A stretch of DNA of 44,256 nt, taken from positions 1-44,256 of the forward strand of contig NZ_FZNN01000025.1 of assembly GCF_900188035.1 (NCBI RefSeq). Reading direction: 5' to 3'. The translations under genes were made by a program, and so were the position numbers. The DNA is from Puniceibacterium sediminis (lineage in GTDB: Bacteria > Pseudomonadota > Alphaproteobacteria > Rhodobacterales > Rhodobacteraceae). How positions within the stretch are numbered: the stretch's first letter is position 1; the number at the start of each line of letters is the position of its first letter. The notes beneath the pieces were generated by a model. The model was not told where the DNA came from, searched no databases, and saw nothing but the letters and a program-made list of their open reading frames with translations. Of the stretch, positions 7,378 through 17,237 are shown piece after piece.

Positions 7378-8835
7378 ATGTCCATCCCGGTCGAAACCTT
7401 TTTCCTCAATACCCCGTCGCAGGGCACCCTGCAGGCACGCATCCAGCAGATGGTGGCCGAAGGTATCCTGTCAGGCCGCTTTCGCCGTGGGGAAAAGCTG
7501 CCCTCGACCCGCCGCCTCGCCACACATCTTGGCGTCAGCCGCATCACCGTGACCCTCGCCTACACGGAACTTCTCGCCAACGACTACCTCTCTTCCAAGG
7601 GGCGCTCGGGTTACTACGTCTCGGACAACGCGCCGGAACCGCCCCGCTTTCCCGAACCGCCCCGGCGCGAGGACCGCGTGGACTGGTCCCGCGCCATCGC
7701 CACACGCTTTACCGGTGGCGCAACGCCGGTGAAACCGCAGGACTGGGCGCGATACCGCTATCCGTTTATCTACGGGCAGACTGATCCTGCCCTGTTCGAC
7801 CATGCCAACTGGCGTCTCTGCGCGATGCAGGCGCTTGGGGCCAAGGATTTCAACTCTCTGACCCGGGACTACTACGATCAGGACGATCCTGACCTTGTCG
7901 CCTTTATCGCCCGCCATACCCTGCCCCGCCGCGGGATCATCGCCGCCCCGTCCGAGATCCTGATCACGATGGGCGCGCAGAATGCGCTCTGGCTGACGAC
8001 GCAGGTCCTGCTTGCCAAATCCCGCCTCGCGGCGATTGAAAACCCCTGCTACCACGCGTTGCGCGACATCCTGAACCAGTCGCGCTGCCGTATTGCCCCC
8101 ATTGACGTGGATGAACACGGCCTGCCGCCCGACGCCCTGCCTGACGACACGGATGTGATCTTTACCACCCCCAGCCACCAGTGCCCCACCTCGGCCACCA
8201 TGCCGCTACGGCGCCGCAATGCCCTGCTTGCCCGCGCACGCGCATTGGACGCCCTGATCGTCGAAGACGACTATGAATTCGAAATGTCCTATCTCCAGCC
8301 CCCGATGCCGACGCTCAAAAGTCTAGATCAGGACGGCCGCGTTATTTATGTCGGCAGCTTTTCCAAATCGCTCTTTCCGGGGCTGCGGCTGGGCTACCTC
8401 GTCGGCAGTGCCGATTTCATCGCCGAGGCGCGTGCCTTGCGCGCCTCGGTCCTGCGCCACCCGCCGGGGCATATCCAGCGTACTGCCGCGCATTTTCTGC
8501 GGCTGGGCCATTACGACGCTCTCATCCGCCGCTCGGCACGCGCGCTGACCGAGCGGCGGCAGGTGATGGAAACCGCCATCGCGCAGCACGGGCTGGACAT
8601 CTCCGGGCGCGGCGCCCATGGCGGGTCAAGCTATTGGATGCAGGCGCCCGCGCATGTTGACACAACAGAATTGGCCCGCACTCTGGACGCCCAAGACGTG
8701 CTGATCGAACCCGGTGCGCCGTTCTTCAGCGGCCCGGATGCACCCGCAAACTTTTATCGGCTTGCCTACAGCTCGATACCTGTCAGCCGCATCCCCGACG
8801 GCATCGCACTTATCGCTGCGGCGCTGCGCGGCTGA
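7378..8835 (+). CDS. MocR-type transcriptional regulator (GntR helix-turn-helix fused to aminotransferase domain)
   Basis: The 485-residue protein has a GntR winged helix at about 15-85 (RFRRGEKLPSTRRLATHLGV, then SRITVTLAYTELLANDYL) and a fold-type I aminotransferase domain from about 110 to the end. The PLP-binding Lys lies in YVGSFSKSLFPGLRLGYL and the cofactor Asp in IVEDDYEFE. Such proteins use PLP, often with an amine ligand, to sense metabolites such as PLP itself, GABA, taurine or ectoine, and activate or repress neighbouring genes, frequently their divergent neighbour. Here that neighbour is the exported metallo-hydrolase gene across a 184-base gap. A direct repeat at 7334-7365 is a possible binding site. 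The ligand is not predictable. Confidence 0.93.
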   Translation: MSIPVETFFLNTPSQGTLQARIQQMVAEGILSGRFRRGEKLPSTRRLATHLGVSRITVTLAYTELLANDYLSSKGRSGYYVSDNAPEPPRFPEPPRREDRVDWSRAIATRFTGGATPVKPQDWARYRYPFIYGQTDPALFDHANWRLCAMQALGAKDFNSLTRDYYDQDDPDLVAFIARHTLPRRGIIAAPSEILITMGAQNALWLTTQVLLAKSRLAAIENPCYHALRDILNQSRCRIAPIDVDEHGLPPDALPDDTDVIFTTPSHQCPTSATMPLRRRNALLARARALDALIVEDDYEFEMSYLQPPMPTLKSLDQDGRVIYVGSFSKSLFPGLRLGYLVGSADFIAEARALRASVLRHPPGHIQRTAAHFLRLGHYDALIRRSARALTERRQVMETAIAQHGLDISGRGAHGGSSYWMQAPAHVDTTELARTLDAQDVLIEPGAPFFSGPDAPANFYRLAYSSIPVSRIPDGIALIAAALRG

Positions 8836-8869
8836 GGCGGCGTCCCGAAATTGTGGATGAGGCTGCCCG

Positions 8870-9904
8870 CTAGAACGACGCCTCGACCCGAAACCCTTCG
8901 GGCACCCTGTCGCGCCCTTCCAGCACCAGTTCGGCCATCACTTCTGCAACCTTCGGCGCCATGCCGAACCCGATCTTGAACCCGCCATTGGCCACGAAAT
9001 GCCCAGGGCGATCCGGCCATGCCCCCAGCATCGGTGCGCGGCTTCGCGCCCGAGGCCGCACCCCGGCCCATCGCTGAACGACTTTGGCCCCGGATAACAC
9101 GGGCAGCGCCGCCACCGCCCGCGCCACCAGTGCATCGCACTGGCCGTCCACCGCGTCCGGCACATCAAATTCGCGCTCACTGGTCGAGCCGATCGCCACA
9201 GTGCCGTCCTGATGCGGGATCACGTGCAGCCCTTCCACAAACAACTGCGGCATCCCCGCTGCGTCATGGCGCAACAACGCAGCCTGCCCCTTGACCCCCA
9301 CGCCAACTGGCCGGGACCGTCCCTCGGACAGCGCCTCGAACCCCTGCCAGCCAGTGGCCCAGACTACTGCGCCCGCGTCCAGCGCCTCTGCCTCGACAGT
9401 GATCCCTCTTGCGGCCAAAGCTGCCACAAGTGCAGCCACCGCCCGGCGCGGATGCAGATGCGCCGACAGCGTATCGCGGATCAGATAACCCGTCGGCGAC
9501 GCAGGGGCCCAGCCGCCAAACGCCTCGACAACCTCCCACACAGCGCGCCCCTGCCAAAGCTTCGCGGCCCCCGCAGATCGCCCGCGCGCCAGCTCCAATG
9601 CCCGCTCATCCGCGACAGGCTGCAGCCGCCCGAAACGGCCATAGCCAGCGGTGACACTCCCCGCGGCCTCGATCCCGGACCAAAACGCCTCGGCCGCCAG
9701 CAGGGACTCAAGTTGGAACGCCTTCTTATCGTTCCAGTTTTCTGGCACATGCGGTGCCAGCGCCCCGACGATGCCGCCGCTGGATCCTGCCCCGGCGCCG
9801 ACCGGGTCCACCAGCTGCACCTTTGCCCCGCGCTGTGCGCAGGCCCAGGCCACCGACAGGCCAAAGATCCCGGCTCCGCGCACTGTCACGTCGATCCTTG
9901 CCAT
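8870..9904 (-). CDS. FAD-dependent oxidoreductase, possible MnmC oxidase half
   Basis: The 344-residue DAO-type flavoprotein has an N-terminal dinucleotide site (VRGAGIFGLSVAWACAQRGA, then the acidic VDP end of beta-2) and a C-terminal FAD contact (HFVANGGFKIGFGMAPKVAE). Such enzymes oxidise secondary amines. It is head-to-head, 49 bases apart, with mnmD, which matches the methyltransferase half of E. coli MnmC. The flavin half of MnmC removes the carboxymethyl group of cmnm5U34 in tRNA. The segment GALAP after the glycine motif resembles the GALYP of MnmC. I infer, but cannot prove, that this is the stand-alone oxidase; a glycine or D-amino acid oxidase role is the alternative. GAGGA lies upstream of the ATG. 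Confidence 0.72.
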   Translation of the reverse strand: MARIDVTVRGAGIFGLSVAWACAQRGAKVQLVDPVGAGAGSSGGIVGALAPHVPENWNDKKAFQLESLLAAEAFWSGIEAAGSVTAGYGRFGRLQPVADERALELARGRSAGAAKLWQGRAVWEVVEAFGGWAPASPTGYLIRDTLSAHLHPRRAVAALVAALAARGITVEAEALDAGAVVWATGWQGFEALSEGRSRPVGVGVKGQAALLRHDAAGMPQLFVEGLHVIPHQDGTVAIGSTSEREFDVPDAVDGQCDALVARAVAALPVLSGAKVVQRWAGVRPRARSRAPMLGAWPDRPGHFVANGGFKIGFGMAPKVAEVMAELVLEGRDRVPEGFRVEASF

Positions 9905-9953
9905 TCGCTCGCGTCCTCTTCATATCCTTGGCAGACACCTAGAGTATTCCCAT

Positions 9954-10649
9954 ATGCCCGACCAGAACCCGCTCGACTGGCGCGACGGCCGCGTGCCTAT
10001 CTCGACCCGCTTTGACGATCCCTATTATTCGCTCGACGACGGGCTGGCCGAAACGCGGCATGTCTTTCTGACTGGCAATGCCCTGCCGGGCCGATATTGC
10101 GACGGTTTTCACATTGCCGAACTGGGTTTTGGCACCGGCCTGAACCTGTTGGCCGCGCTGCACCTGTGGCGACAGACCGGCCAGACCGGCACCCTGCGCT
10201 TTACCACGTTCGAGGCATTCCCCCTTCCCGCTGACGACATGATCCGCGCCCAGTCCGCCTTTACCGAACTCGCGGTTATCGCTACCAAACTTGCACCTTT
10301 CTGGCAGACCGGGGCACAGGACATCCGGCTTGCCGACTTGCATTTCACGCTGATTCCCGGCGATGCGCGCGCCACCTTGCCCGCGTGGGATCAATCCGTT
10401 GATGCCTGGTTCCTTGACGGCTTTTCCCCCGCAAAAAACCCCGAACTCTGGGGCGCGGAACTGATGAAGCAAGTGGCAGATCACCTGAGGCCTTGTGGCA
10501 CAGCGGCGACCTATTCCGCCGCGGGCCATATCCGGCGCGGGCTTGCGGATGCAGGGCTTGAGGTCGCACGCATCCCGGGCTACGGACGAAAGCGTCACAT
10601 GACCACGGCCCGCAAACCTGTCGCCAGCCCGGAAAGCCCCGCAACATGA
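9954..10649 (+). CDS. mnmD: tRNA (5-methylaminomethyl-2-thiouridine)(34)-methyltransferase
   Basis: The 231-residue protein is a stand-alone version of the methyltransferase domain of MnmC. It uses S-adenosylmethionine to methylate 5-aminomethyl-uridine at the wobble position of certain tRNAs. The SAM site ELGFGTGLNLLAALH is followed by the family hallmark DAWFLDGFSPAKNPELW and the C-terminal TYSAAGHIRRGLADAG. It begins at an ATG at 9954 shortly after the divergent flavoprotein gene. Its stop overlaps the start of the next gene (ATGA), so a DMT transporter is translated with it. Together with the divergent flavoprotein it could supply both steps of the MnmC reaction. Confidence 0.92.
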   Translation: MPDQNPLDWRDGRVPISTRFDDPYYSLDDGLAETRHVFLTGNALPGRYCDGFHIAELGFGTGLNLLAALHLWRQTGQTGTLRFTTFEAFPLPADDMIRAQSAFTELAVIATKLAPFWQTGAQDIRLADLHFTLIPGDARATLPAWDQSVDAWFLDGFSPAKNPELWGAELMKQVADHLRPCGTAATYSAAGHIRRGLADAGLEVARIPGYGRKRHMTTARKPVASPESPAT

Positions 10650-11521
10650 CCAGTAACGACACGAAACGCGGCGTCCTGCTGATGGTCGCGACCACCATGG
10701 TATTTTCGGCGCAGGACGCGATTTCGCGCCATCTGGCGGGCGAATACAACGTCTACATGGTTGTGATGGTCCGCTATTGGTTCTTTGCTGCCTTCGTGAT
10801 GTCGCTTGCTGCGCGTCAGGCCGGTGGGCTGCGCAATGCTGCGCGCACCAGCCAACCACTGGTGCAGGCGTTCCGCGGAATCCTTCTGACCGCCGAAATC
10901 ATGGTCATGGTCTCGGCCTTCGTGAATTTGGGGCTGGTCGAAAGCCACGCGGTCTTTGCCTGCTACCCACTGCTGATAGCCGCCCTGTCCGGCCCAGTCC
11001 TGGGTGAACATGTCGGGTGGCGCCGCTGGGCGGCCATCGCTGTCGGCTTTGTCGGTGTGATCATCATCCTTCAGCCAGATGCGGGAGTATTTTCGCCGCT
11101 TGCGATCATACCGCTCGCCGCCGCGCTGATGTTCGCGCTGTATGGCCTGCTGACCCGCTATGTTGCGCGCAAGGATACTGCTGCGACCAGCTTTTTCTGG
11201 ACCGGTACCGTCGGATCTGTGCTGGCCACAGCCATCGGAGTTTTTCACTGGCAGGGGATGAGCGCCCCCGACTGGGGTTGGATGGCTCTGCTCTGTGTCA
11301 CCGGCGCGGGCGGGCATTTCCTGCTGATCAAAACCTATGAAGCTGCCGAGGCCAGCGCCGTGCAGCCCTTTGCCTATTTACAGCTGCCCTTTGCCGCTGC
11401 AATCGGCCTGACTTTGTTTGGCGAAACACTCCGGCCCAATGTGGCCATCGGCGCGGCGATCATCGTGGCGGCGGGCCTGTTCACTCTGGCGCGGGCGCGC
11501 AAGAAAAAGCACGGTCTTTAG
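10646..11521 (+). CDS. DMT-family transporter (EamA domains)
   Basis: The 291-residue inner-membrane protein has about ten hydrophobic segments arranged as two EamA repeats, the layout of the drug/metabolite transporter superfamily (RhaT/YdcZ-like exporters). Typical features are the conserved start GVLLMVATTMVFSAQDAISRH and the end of the second repeat FAAAIGLTLFGETL. The substrate is unknown. It overlaps mnmD by 4 bases, which suggests translational coupling rather than shared function. It ends 13 bases from the convergent transglycosylase gene, with no room for a separate terminator. Confidence 0.9.
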   Translation: MTSNDTKRGVLLMVATTMVFSAQDAISRHLAGEYNVYMVVMVRYWFFAAFVMSLAARQAGGLRNAARTSQPLVQAFRGILLTAEIMVMVSAFVNLGLVESHAVFACYPLLIAALSGPVLGEHVGWRRWAAIAVGFVGVIIILQPDAGVFSPLAIIPLAAALMFALYGLLTRYVARKDTAATSFFWTGTVGSVLATAIGVFHWQGMSAPDWGWMALLCVTGAGGHFLLIKTYEAAEASAVQPFAYLQLPFAAAIGLTLFGETLRPNVAIGAAIIVAAGLFTLARARKKKHGL

Positions 11522-11534
11522 TGGGTTTCGCTCC

Positions 11535-13502
11535 CTACTCGCCTATCCGCTCCGCCGCATGCAAGGTCGAGCCGATCAGCTCCTGCGAGAACGGTATTGG
11601 CAGCGCCTCCTTGCCCAGACGGGCGCGATAAACCGGCAGGCTTTCGGCCACCCGCATCACGTAGTTCTGGGTCTCACGGAACGGGATAAACTCGATGAAA
11701 TCAACCACGTCGATCTGCCCCTTGCGCGGATCGCCATACAGTTGCATCCACCCGCTTGGCCGACTGGGGCCGGCGTTATACCCGGCGGCCATCATGACGA
11801 CATTGCCGTCGAACTGCTGCGACAGGGACGCAAGATAGGCCGCGCCGAGCCGTGCGTTGTACGCGGGATCATCCAGCAACCCGGACAGCGAATAAGGCTC
11901 CCCGATCGAGCCAGACACAGCCTCGGCTGTGCGCGGCATCACCTGCATCAGCCCCCGTGCACCCACGCCGGACATGACCCTGGGGTTAAATTCGGATTCA
12001 CGCCGCGCGATGGCCAGCACGATTTCTGTCGGCACCGGATGACTCTCGTTCACCAAAGGATGCAGCGCGTAATACGGCCCCGGCAGTTCGATCCCCGCCT
12101 GTGCGGCGCGCTTGCCCAGCATCACCTGTAGATGCGGGCGCCCCATCTCGGCCAGCATGTCGCCCATCTGACCGATCTGCGTACGGTCCAGCGATTCCGC
12201 CAGATGGGTAAAGAACCGCTCGGCCAGATCTTCTTCGCCCGCCGCCAGCAGCAGCACCGCCGCCTGATAAACCGACGATTTGGTATACGGCGCGTCGCGC
12301 CACGACGGGAAAACCTCTTGGCCAGCCAGCTTTGGGTCGGCAGGCATCCCGGCCATTTCAGCCGCGAGCAGACCGTAGAACGTCGTCTGGTACTGCCCGC
12401 CAAAGGCATAGGCCTCTTGCGCGGCCGCAGTATTTCCCAACGCCTCTTGCGCCCGCCCGATCCAGTACCCGGCGCGGCCAAGCGAAATTGGTGTATCCAC
12501 GCCGCGTTTCAGATGTTGGAAATGCTCCAGCGCTAGTTGTGGTTCATCCAGAAACCGCAGGGCGAGATAGCCCGAGAGCCATTCGAGATCGGCATAGTCC
12601 GACCCTTCGACCATATAGTGCGTTGATGCGATCCGGTAGGCCAGCTTGGGATCTCCCGCGCGCATCCGGTCGCGCGCCAAAGACCGGCGCCGGTTGCCCC
12701 AAGCCGAGGGTTCACCCAGAGAGGCCGCGCTGCTGGACCGTTGCAGTAGCAGGTCAATCGCATCCGCTTCTCGGTTCTTGCGCATTCGCCATTCGAACCG
12801 CGCATGGGCAAGGCCCGGATCGTCTTCCAAGGCGGCGGGCACCTTCGCGATCAGACTATCCACCCCGGCCACGCTGTCCATCAACCCCAGTCGCGCCTCA
12901 GCCAGCGCGCGGTGGTCGGCGTCAACCAGCTCCAGCATGTCGTTCGCATCAGCCGCCCAGCCCTTCCACAGGGCCATGTCGAGCCGCGCCTGATGATGCG
13001 GTTTCAGCAAGGAACCGTGGTCAGCCAGGAACGCCGCCCGCTCCTCGGAAGACATCTTCAGGGTGCGCCAGGCCAGAACCACCGTGGCCTCTGCCGCGCC
13101 GCTCTGACCATCCGCGATCAGGGCGCGTGCCAGCGACAGCGCCCCGCTGCCGGTCTGTGGCGGGGCTTCGGCATAGAAGGCTTCGACATCACCGTGGGAT
13201 GCCTCCGTCATTGCCTCTTCGCTTTTCTCACGCAAATAATCCATGCCGGGCCAGTCGGGATTGCGCGACACAAAATCCTGCACCTGCGTGGCGGCCCCCA
13301 GCCCGGCGCGCAGAAAATGCCACAGCACGACATCCAGCGCTGGCTGCCCGTCGCCCCGTGCGGTGATCTGCGCTGCGGCCCAGTTGCCCTGCCGCATCTC
13401 CTCCATCGCGCGGCCAAGCGGCCTTTCGGCCCCGCTTTGCGCCGAATGCGCGCATGCCATACTGGCCACTGCGACAAAGATCAGGGCCATAAGACGCGAC
13501 AT
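11535..13502 (-). CDS. Soluble lytic murein transglycosylase
   Basis: The 655-residue exported protein resembles Slt70. An N-terminal signal peptide ([20 protein letters not shown]) is followed by a long alpha-superhelical region rich in Ala and Leu (about 30-470) and a C-terminal goose-lysozyme-like SLT domain. The catalytic Glu lies in [13 protein letters not shown], with [13 protein letters not shown] and [13 protein letters not shown] following. It cleaves the glycan strand of peptidoglycan to give 1,6-anhydro ends in the periplasm. The ATG at 13502 is preferred because it opens directly on the signal peptide; an in-frame GTG at 13538 would add 12 residues. It is divergent from dapA, which makes a peptidoglycan precursor. 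Confidence 0.92.
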   Translation of the reverse strand: MSRLMALIFVAVASMACAHSAQSGAERPLGRAMEEMRQGNWAAAQITARGDGQPALDVVLWHFLRAGLGAATQVQDFVSRNPDWPGMDYLREKSEEAMTEASHGDVEAFYAEAPPQTGSGALSLARALIADGQSGAAEATVVLAWRTLKMSSEERAAFLADHGSLLKPHHQARLDMALWKGWAADANDMLELVDADHRALAEARLGLMDSVAGVDSLIAKVPAALEDDPGLAHARFEWRMRKNREADAIDLLLQRSSSAASLGEPSAWGNRRRSLARDRMRAGDPKLAYRIASTHYMVEGSDYADLEWLSGYLALRFLDEPQLALEHFQHLKRGVDTPISLGRAGYWIGRAQEALGNTAAAQEAYAFGGQYQTTFYGLLAAEMAGMPADPKLAGQEVFPSWRDAPYTKSSVYQAAVLLLAAGEEDLAERFFTHLAESLDRTQIGQMGDMLAEMGRPHLQVMLGKRAAQAGIELPGPYYALHPLVNESHPVPTEIVLAIARRESEFNPRVMSGVGARGLMQVMPRTAEAVSGSIGEPYSLSGLLDDPAYNARLGAAYLASLSQQFDGNVVMMAAGYNAGPSRPSGWMQLYGDPRKGQIDVVDFIEFIPFRETQNYVMRVAESLPVYRARLGKEALPIPFSQELIGSTLHAAERIGE

Positions 13503-13643
13503 GAGCTTGCAATTTCCCCGCTGAAACTTGATAGACACGGCCCAGAGGATACCGTGCCCCCCAGTAGCAACAACTCACTTTCTTGGGAAGGTGGCGGTCC
13601 TCTCCTGAAAGAACTCGAACTGTACAGAAAAAAGGAGCGTGTC

Positions 13644-14519
13644 ATGTTCAAAGGCTCAATGCCTGCCCTGGTCACGCCGTTCAAGGACGGCGCAGTGGAT
13701 TTCGACACGCTCAAAAAGCTGGTTGAGTGGCACATCGAACAGGGATCGCATGGTCTGGTGCCGGTGGGCACGACCGGCGAAAGCCCCACGCTGAGCCACT
13801 CTGAACACGAAGCCGTGGTCGAATGCGTCGTGCAGGCGGTGAATGGCCGTATTCCGGTGATTGCGGGCGCGGGATCAAACAACACGGTTGAAGCGATCCG
13901 CCTCATGCAGTTTGCCCATCGCGTCGGGGCAGATGCGGCGCTCGTGGTGACACCGTATTACAACAGACCGACTCAGGCCGGGCTGTTCACGCACTTCAAG
14001 ATGCTGCACGACTGCTGTGATCTGCCGATCATAATCTACAACATTCCCGGGCGTTCGGCGGTCGACATGTCCCCCGCCACCATGGGCGAACTGGCGAAAC
14101 TGCCGCGAATCGTCGGGGTCAAGGATGCCACCGGCGATCTGGCCCGGGTCTGCGCCCAGCGAATCACCTGCGGTCCGGATTTCATACAGGTCTCGGGCGA
14201 GGATGCGACGGCACACGGTTTCAACGCGCAGGGTGGCACCGGTTGCATCTCTGTGACAGCCAACGCCGCGCCGCGTCTTTGCGCGGACCTTCAGAACGCC
14301 ACGCTCGCAGGCGATTACGTCAAGGCGCTGGCGATTCAGGACCGGCTTATGCCGCTGCACCACGCCATCTTTACCGAGCCGGGCCTGTGTGGCGTGAAAT
14401 ACGCCATGCAGCGGCTGGGTCTGTGTTCGGAAGAGGTACGTCCGCCGCTTTTGCCGCTGACCTCAGAAACACGGGAAAAGGTCGATGCCGGCCTGCGCCA
14501 CGCGGGTCTGCTGAACTAA
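13644..14519 (+). CDS. dapA: 4-Hydroxy-tetrahydrodipicolinate synthase
   Basis: DapA condenses pyruvate with aspartate semialdehyde, the first step toward diaminopimelate and lysine. The 291-residue TIM-barrel protein begins [13 protein letters not shown]. It has GTTGESPTL (substrate Thr residues 44-45), [10 protein letters not shown], the catalytic Tyr in IIYNIPGR (about 132) and the Schiff-base Lys in VGVKDATGD (about 160). The start at 13644 has a strong AAAGGAG at 13631-13637. The partner dapB is about 12 kb away on the minus strand, so the two are not in one operon. Confidence 0.97.
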   Translation: MFKGSMPALVTPFKDGAVDFDTLKKLVEWHIEQGSHGLVPVGTTGESPTLSHSEHEAVVECVVQAVNGRIPVIAGAGSNNTVEAIRLMQFAHRVGADAALVVTPYYNRPTQAGLFTHFKMLHDCCDLPIIIYNIPGRSAVDMSPATMGELAKLPRIVGVKDATGDLARVCAQRITCGPDFIQVSGEDATAHGFNAQGGTGCISVTANAAPRLCADLQNATLAGDYVKALAIQDRLMPLHHAIFTEPGLCGVKYAMQRLGLCSEEVRPPLLPLTSETREKVDAGLRHAGLLN

Positions 14520-14540
14520 ACCACACCATTCGTCCCGGAC

Positions 14541-14570
14541 CCCGAGAATTTTCGTACGAAAATTCTCGGG
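14541..14570. repeat. Perfect 30-bp palindrome between convergent genes
   Basis: CCCGAGAATTTTCGT is followed at once by its exact complement, giving a 30-bp palindrome without a loop. It lies 22 bases after the dapA stop and just before the convergent M16 peptidase stop. No T-run follows on either strand, although the stem itself holds four Ts. It may act as a terminator on both strands or as a protein site. The core TTTTCGTACGAAAA looks like something that could recur in the genome. Confidence 0.75.
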
Positions 14571-14577
14571 CGTCGCA

Positions 14578-15894
14578 CTACTGACCCGGTGTGCTCTCTA
14601 GGCCTTCGGGCTGACCGACCACCACAAAGAGCAGAGACTCGGGCTTTAGCAGCCGCGCTGCCACGCGCTTTACATCCTCAAGCGTCACGGCCTCGACCTT
14701 TTCATTGCGGGTCTTGGCATAGTCGATGGGAAAGTTGTCGATCTGCATCCCCACCAGAATATCCGCAATCGGCCCGTTGCCGTCAAAGCGCAGCGGATAG
14801 GAGCCGGTCAAATAAGTCTTGGCCTGATCCAGTTCTGCCTGCGTGACGCCCCCGGTCGCCATCTTGGCCCATTCGTCTGTGATCACCTGTATCGCCTCGG
14901 CTATGCGGTTGTTGGCTGAAGCGACCCGCCCCGCAACCATCGCGGCATGGTCCTTGGTCGCAAGATAGGTATAGACTCCATAGGTCAGCCCGCGCTTTTC
15001 TCGCACCTCGTTCATCAGCCGCGCCTCGAACCCGCCGCCCCCCAGAACCACGTTCATGACGTAAGCCGGGAAGAAATCCGGATCGTCCATGCCGATGCCT
15101 TCGTGCCCGAACAGTGCCACCGACTGCGGTGTGTCGAACGGAATGACCGTGACCCCGGCGCTGGCCTGTACATCCATATCCTGAGGCTGTGGCAAGCCGG
15201 TTTCTGGCAAATCACCCAGCAGACCGTCCAGCAGACCAGCCAGCGCCTCTGGCGTGATATCCCCCGCCGCGCTCACATAGATCCGGTCACGCGCCAGCGC
15301 GCCTTTCCAGGCCGTCACCAGATCCTCCCGGGTCAGCACTGTGACCGACTCGACTGTGCCCTCGTAATTCGACCCGTACGGATGGTCATCGAACATTGCC
15401 TTGTCAAAAGCCGCGCTGACGATGGCATCTGGGTCCGTCGCATCCGACTTCAGTCCGGAAATCACCTGTGCCTTAACCCTCTGGATCGAAGCCTCGTCAA
15501 AGCGTGGTGCCACCAGCGTCTCGCGCAGCAGATCGACGGCCGTATCCTGATTTTCCGTCAGGAACCGGGCCGAGACGCTGACCGCATCATCATAAACCTT
15601 GTAGTTAAAGCTTGCCGCCAGATCCTCGCTCGCTTCGGCAAAGGCCTGCGCATCCATGCCCCCCGCGCCCTCTTCCAGCAATCCGACCATCAGGTTCGTC
15701 GCCCCACGCTTGCCCGGCAGGTCGAGCGATGCACCCCCCTTGAAACGGATTTCCAGCGACACGAAGGGGATAGACGGCTCTGGCACCAGCCAGGCGGTTA
15801 TTCCACCGGGCGATGTCACCTCCTCGATCTCGATCTCCGCGAGCGCGGGCGTGACCATCAAAAAGCTCAGGAAGCACGCAACCAGATACCTCAT
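14578..15894 (-). CDS. M16-family peptidase-like protein, non-catalytic subunit
   Basis: The 438-residue exported protein starts MRYLVACFLSFLMVTPALAE, a clear signal peptide. It has the two-lobed M16 (pitrilysin) layout, but the HXXEH zinc motif is absent: the equivalent place reads GATNLMVGLLEEGAG. The C-terminal substrate-binding signature, REKRGLTYGVYTY, is kept. This matches the inactive partner of two-subunit M16 proteases, in which one chain supplies zinc and the other an Arg-Tyr pair. Its start overlaps the stop of the catalytic partner by 4 bases, consistent with a 1:1 periplasmic complex. The substrate is unknown. Confidence 0.9.
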   Translation of the reverse strand: MRYLVACFLSFLMVTPALAEIEIEEVTSPGGITAWLVPEPSIPFVSLEIRFKGGASLDLPGKRGATNLMVGLLEEGAGGMDAQAFAEASEDLAASFNYKVYDDAVSVSARFLTENQDTAVDLLRETLVAPRFDEASIQRVKAQVISGLKSDATDPDAIVSAAFDKAMFDDHPYGSNYEGTVESVTVLTREDLVTAWKGALARDRIYVSAAGDITPEALAGLLDGLLGDLPETGLPQPQDMDVQASAGVTVIPFDTPQSVALFGHEGIGMDDPDFFPAYVMNVVLGGGGFEARLMNEVREKRGLTYGVYTYLATKDHAAMVAGRVASANNRIAEAIQVITDEWAKMATGGVTQAELDQAKTYLTGSYPLRFDGNGPIADILVGMQIDNFPIDYAKTRNEKVEAVTLEDVKRVAARLLKPESLLFVVVGQPEGLESTPGQ

Positions 15895-17237
15895 TGACCC
15901 ACCTCCTCTTCGGAGGCCATCAGCCATCCGGTCACAGATTTCTTGCGGTCAAACACCGACCGCGCAGCCGCGATCACATCGTCCGCGGTCACCGACTGGA
16001 GCACCTCGGGCCAGGCCTGCACATCCTCGACCGTCAGCCCCGCTGTCAGGGCAGAACCATAGCGCCGCGCGATACTATCGGCGGAATCGCGGGAATAAAT
16101 CTGCTCGGCCTTCATCTGGAACTTGATCCGATCCAGCTGCTTCTGGTCGACACCGCCTTCTATGAACTGCGCCACACTTGCGTCCAGGGCATCCTCTGCA
16201 TCTTGCAGGCTCACGCCTTCGGACGGCACGATGACCAGACCAAAGGTCGTGTCATCCAGCGACGTCGCATCATAGAAGGCCGAGGTATAGACCGCCTTCT
16301 GCGTTTCGAACTGCAGCTTCTGGGTCAGGACCGACGTCTGCCCGCCGCCCAGGATCTGCGACAACATCGTCAGCGCTGCGGCCTTTTCCTGCGCACCGGG
16401 ATCACGCTCTGGCGCGAGGTAGCTGCGAATGACATAGGGCTGCGCCACGCGAGGGTCGCGGAAAATCAGGCGCCGTTCGACGGTTTGGGGCGGCTCCTGC
16501 GGGCGGGCACGTGGTTTCAGTTCGGGGTTGGCGGGGATTGGGCCGTAATGCTTTTCGGCCAGCTCGCGCACCTCTTCAGGGGTCGCATCGCCGGCGACGA
16601 TCAGGATCGCGTTGTTGGGGGAATAATTCAGGTGATAGAAGGCCAACGCCTTCTGTAGATCCAGCGCCTCCATCTCATGACGCCATCCGATGATCGGCAC
16701 CCCATAGCGGTGATTGAGGTACTGCGCGGCATTGCGCTGTTCAGTGAACAACGCCCCGGGGTCGTTCTCGGTCCGGGTGTTGCGTTCCTCGATGATCACG
16801 TCACGCTCGGTCGCGATATCATCCTCGCCTAGCTGCAGGTTCACCATCCGGTCCGATTCCATCTCCATCATGAGATCGAGCCGGTCCGATGCGACACGCT
16901 GAAAGTAGCCGGTATAGTCATAGCTGGTGAAGGCATTATCAGTGCCGCCATTGGCCGCAACGACCTTGCTGAACTCACCGGGCGCGAGCGTCTTTGTCCC
17001 TTTGAACAGCAGATGTTCCAGAAAATGCGCAACACCGGATGATCCCGCCGTCTCGTCCGCCGATCCGGCCCTGTACCAGACCATGTGCACGATGGCCGGA
17101 GCACGGTGATCTTCGATCACCACCACCTCCATACCGTTGTCCAGCGTGAAGCTGGTCACCGGGTCCTTCACCTCCTGCGCCTGCGCCGTCAGGGCTGCGA
17201 CGCTCAGGGCGGCGGCAAGGGTTGCGCGTCTCATCAT
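15891..17237 (-). CDS. M16-family zinc peptidase, catalytic subunit
   Basis: The 448-residue exported peptidase has a signal peptide (MMRRATLAAALSVAALTAQA). The zinc motif is HFLEH (about 71-75), and the third ligand Glu lies about 76 residues later in VIIEERNTRTENDP. The following text (YGVPIIGWRHEME, then FYHLNYSPNNAILIVAGD) is typical of bacterial M16B proteases. It lies upstream of, and overlaps, the gene for the non-catalytic partner. GGAGG precedes two adjacent ATGs (17237 and 17234), either of which could be used. The genes before it encode an outer-membrane assembly-type lipoprotein and signal peptidase II, so the region as a whole serves the envelope. Confidence 0.93.
   Translation of the reverse strand: MMRRATLAAALSVAALTAQAQEVKDPVTSFTLDNGMEVVVIEDHRAPAIVHMVWYRAGSADETAGSSGVAHFLEHLLFKGTKTLAPGEFSKVVAANGGTDNAFTSYDYTGYFQRVASDRLDLMMEMESDRMVNLQLGEDDIATERDVIIEERNTRTENDPGALFTEQRNAAQYLNHRYGVPIIGWRHEMEALDLQKALAFYHLNYSPNNAILIVAGDATPEEVRELAEKHYGPIPANPELKPRARPQEPPQTVERRLIFRDPRVAQPYVIRSYLAPERDPGAQEKAAALTMLSQILGGGQTSVLTQKLQFETQKAVYTSAFYDATSLDDTTFGLVIVPSEGVSLQDAEDALDASVAQFIEGGVDQKQLDRIKFQMKAEQIYSRDSADSIARRYGSALTAGLTVEDVQAWPEVLQSVTADDVIAAARSVFDRKKSVTGWLMASEEEVGQ

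Noticed and set aside
12332-13366. Open plus-strand frame opposite the transglycosylase
   Set aside because: Composition is Arg/Pro/Ser-rich with no motif; the minus-strand frame is a clear Slt protein.
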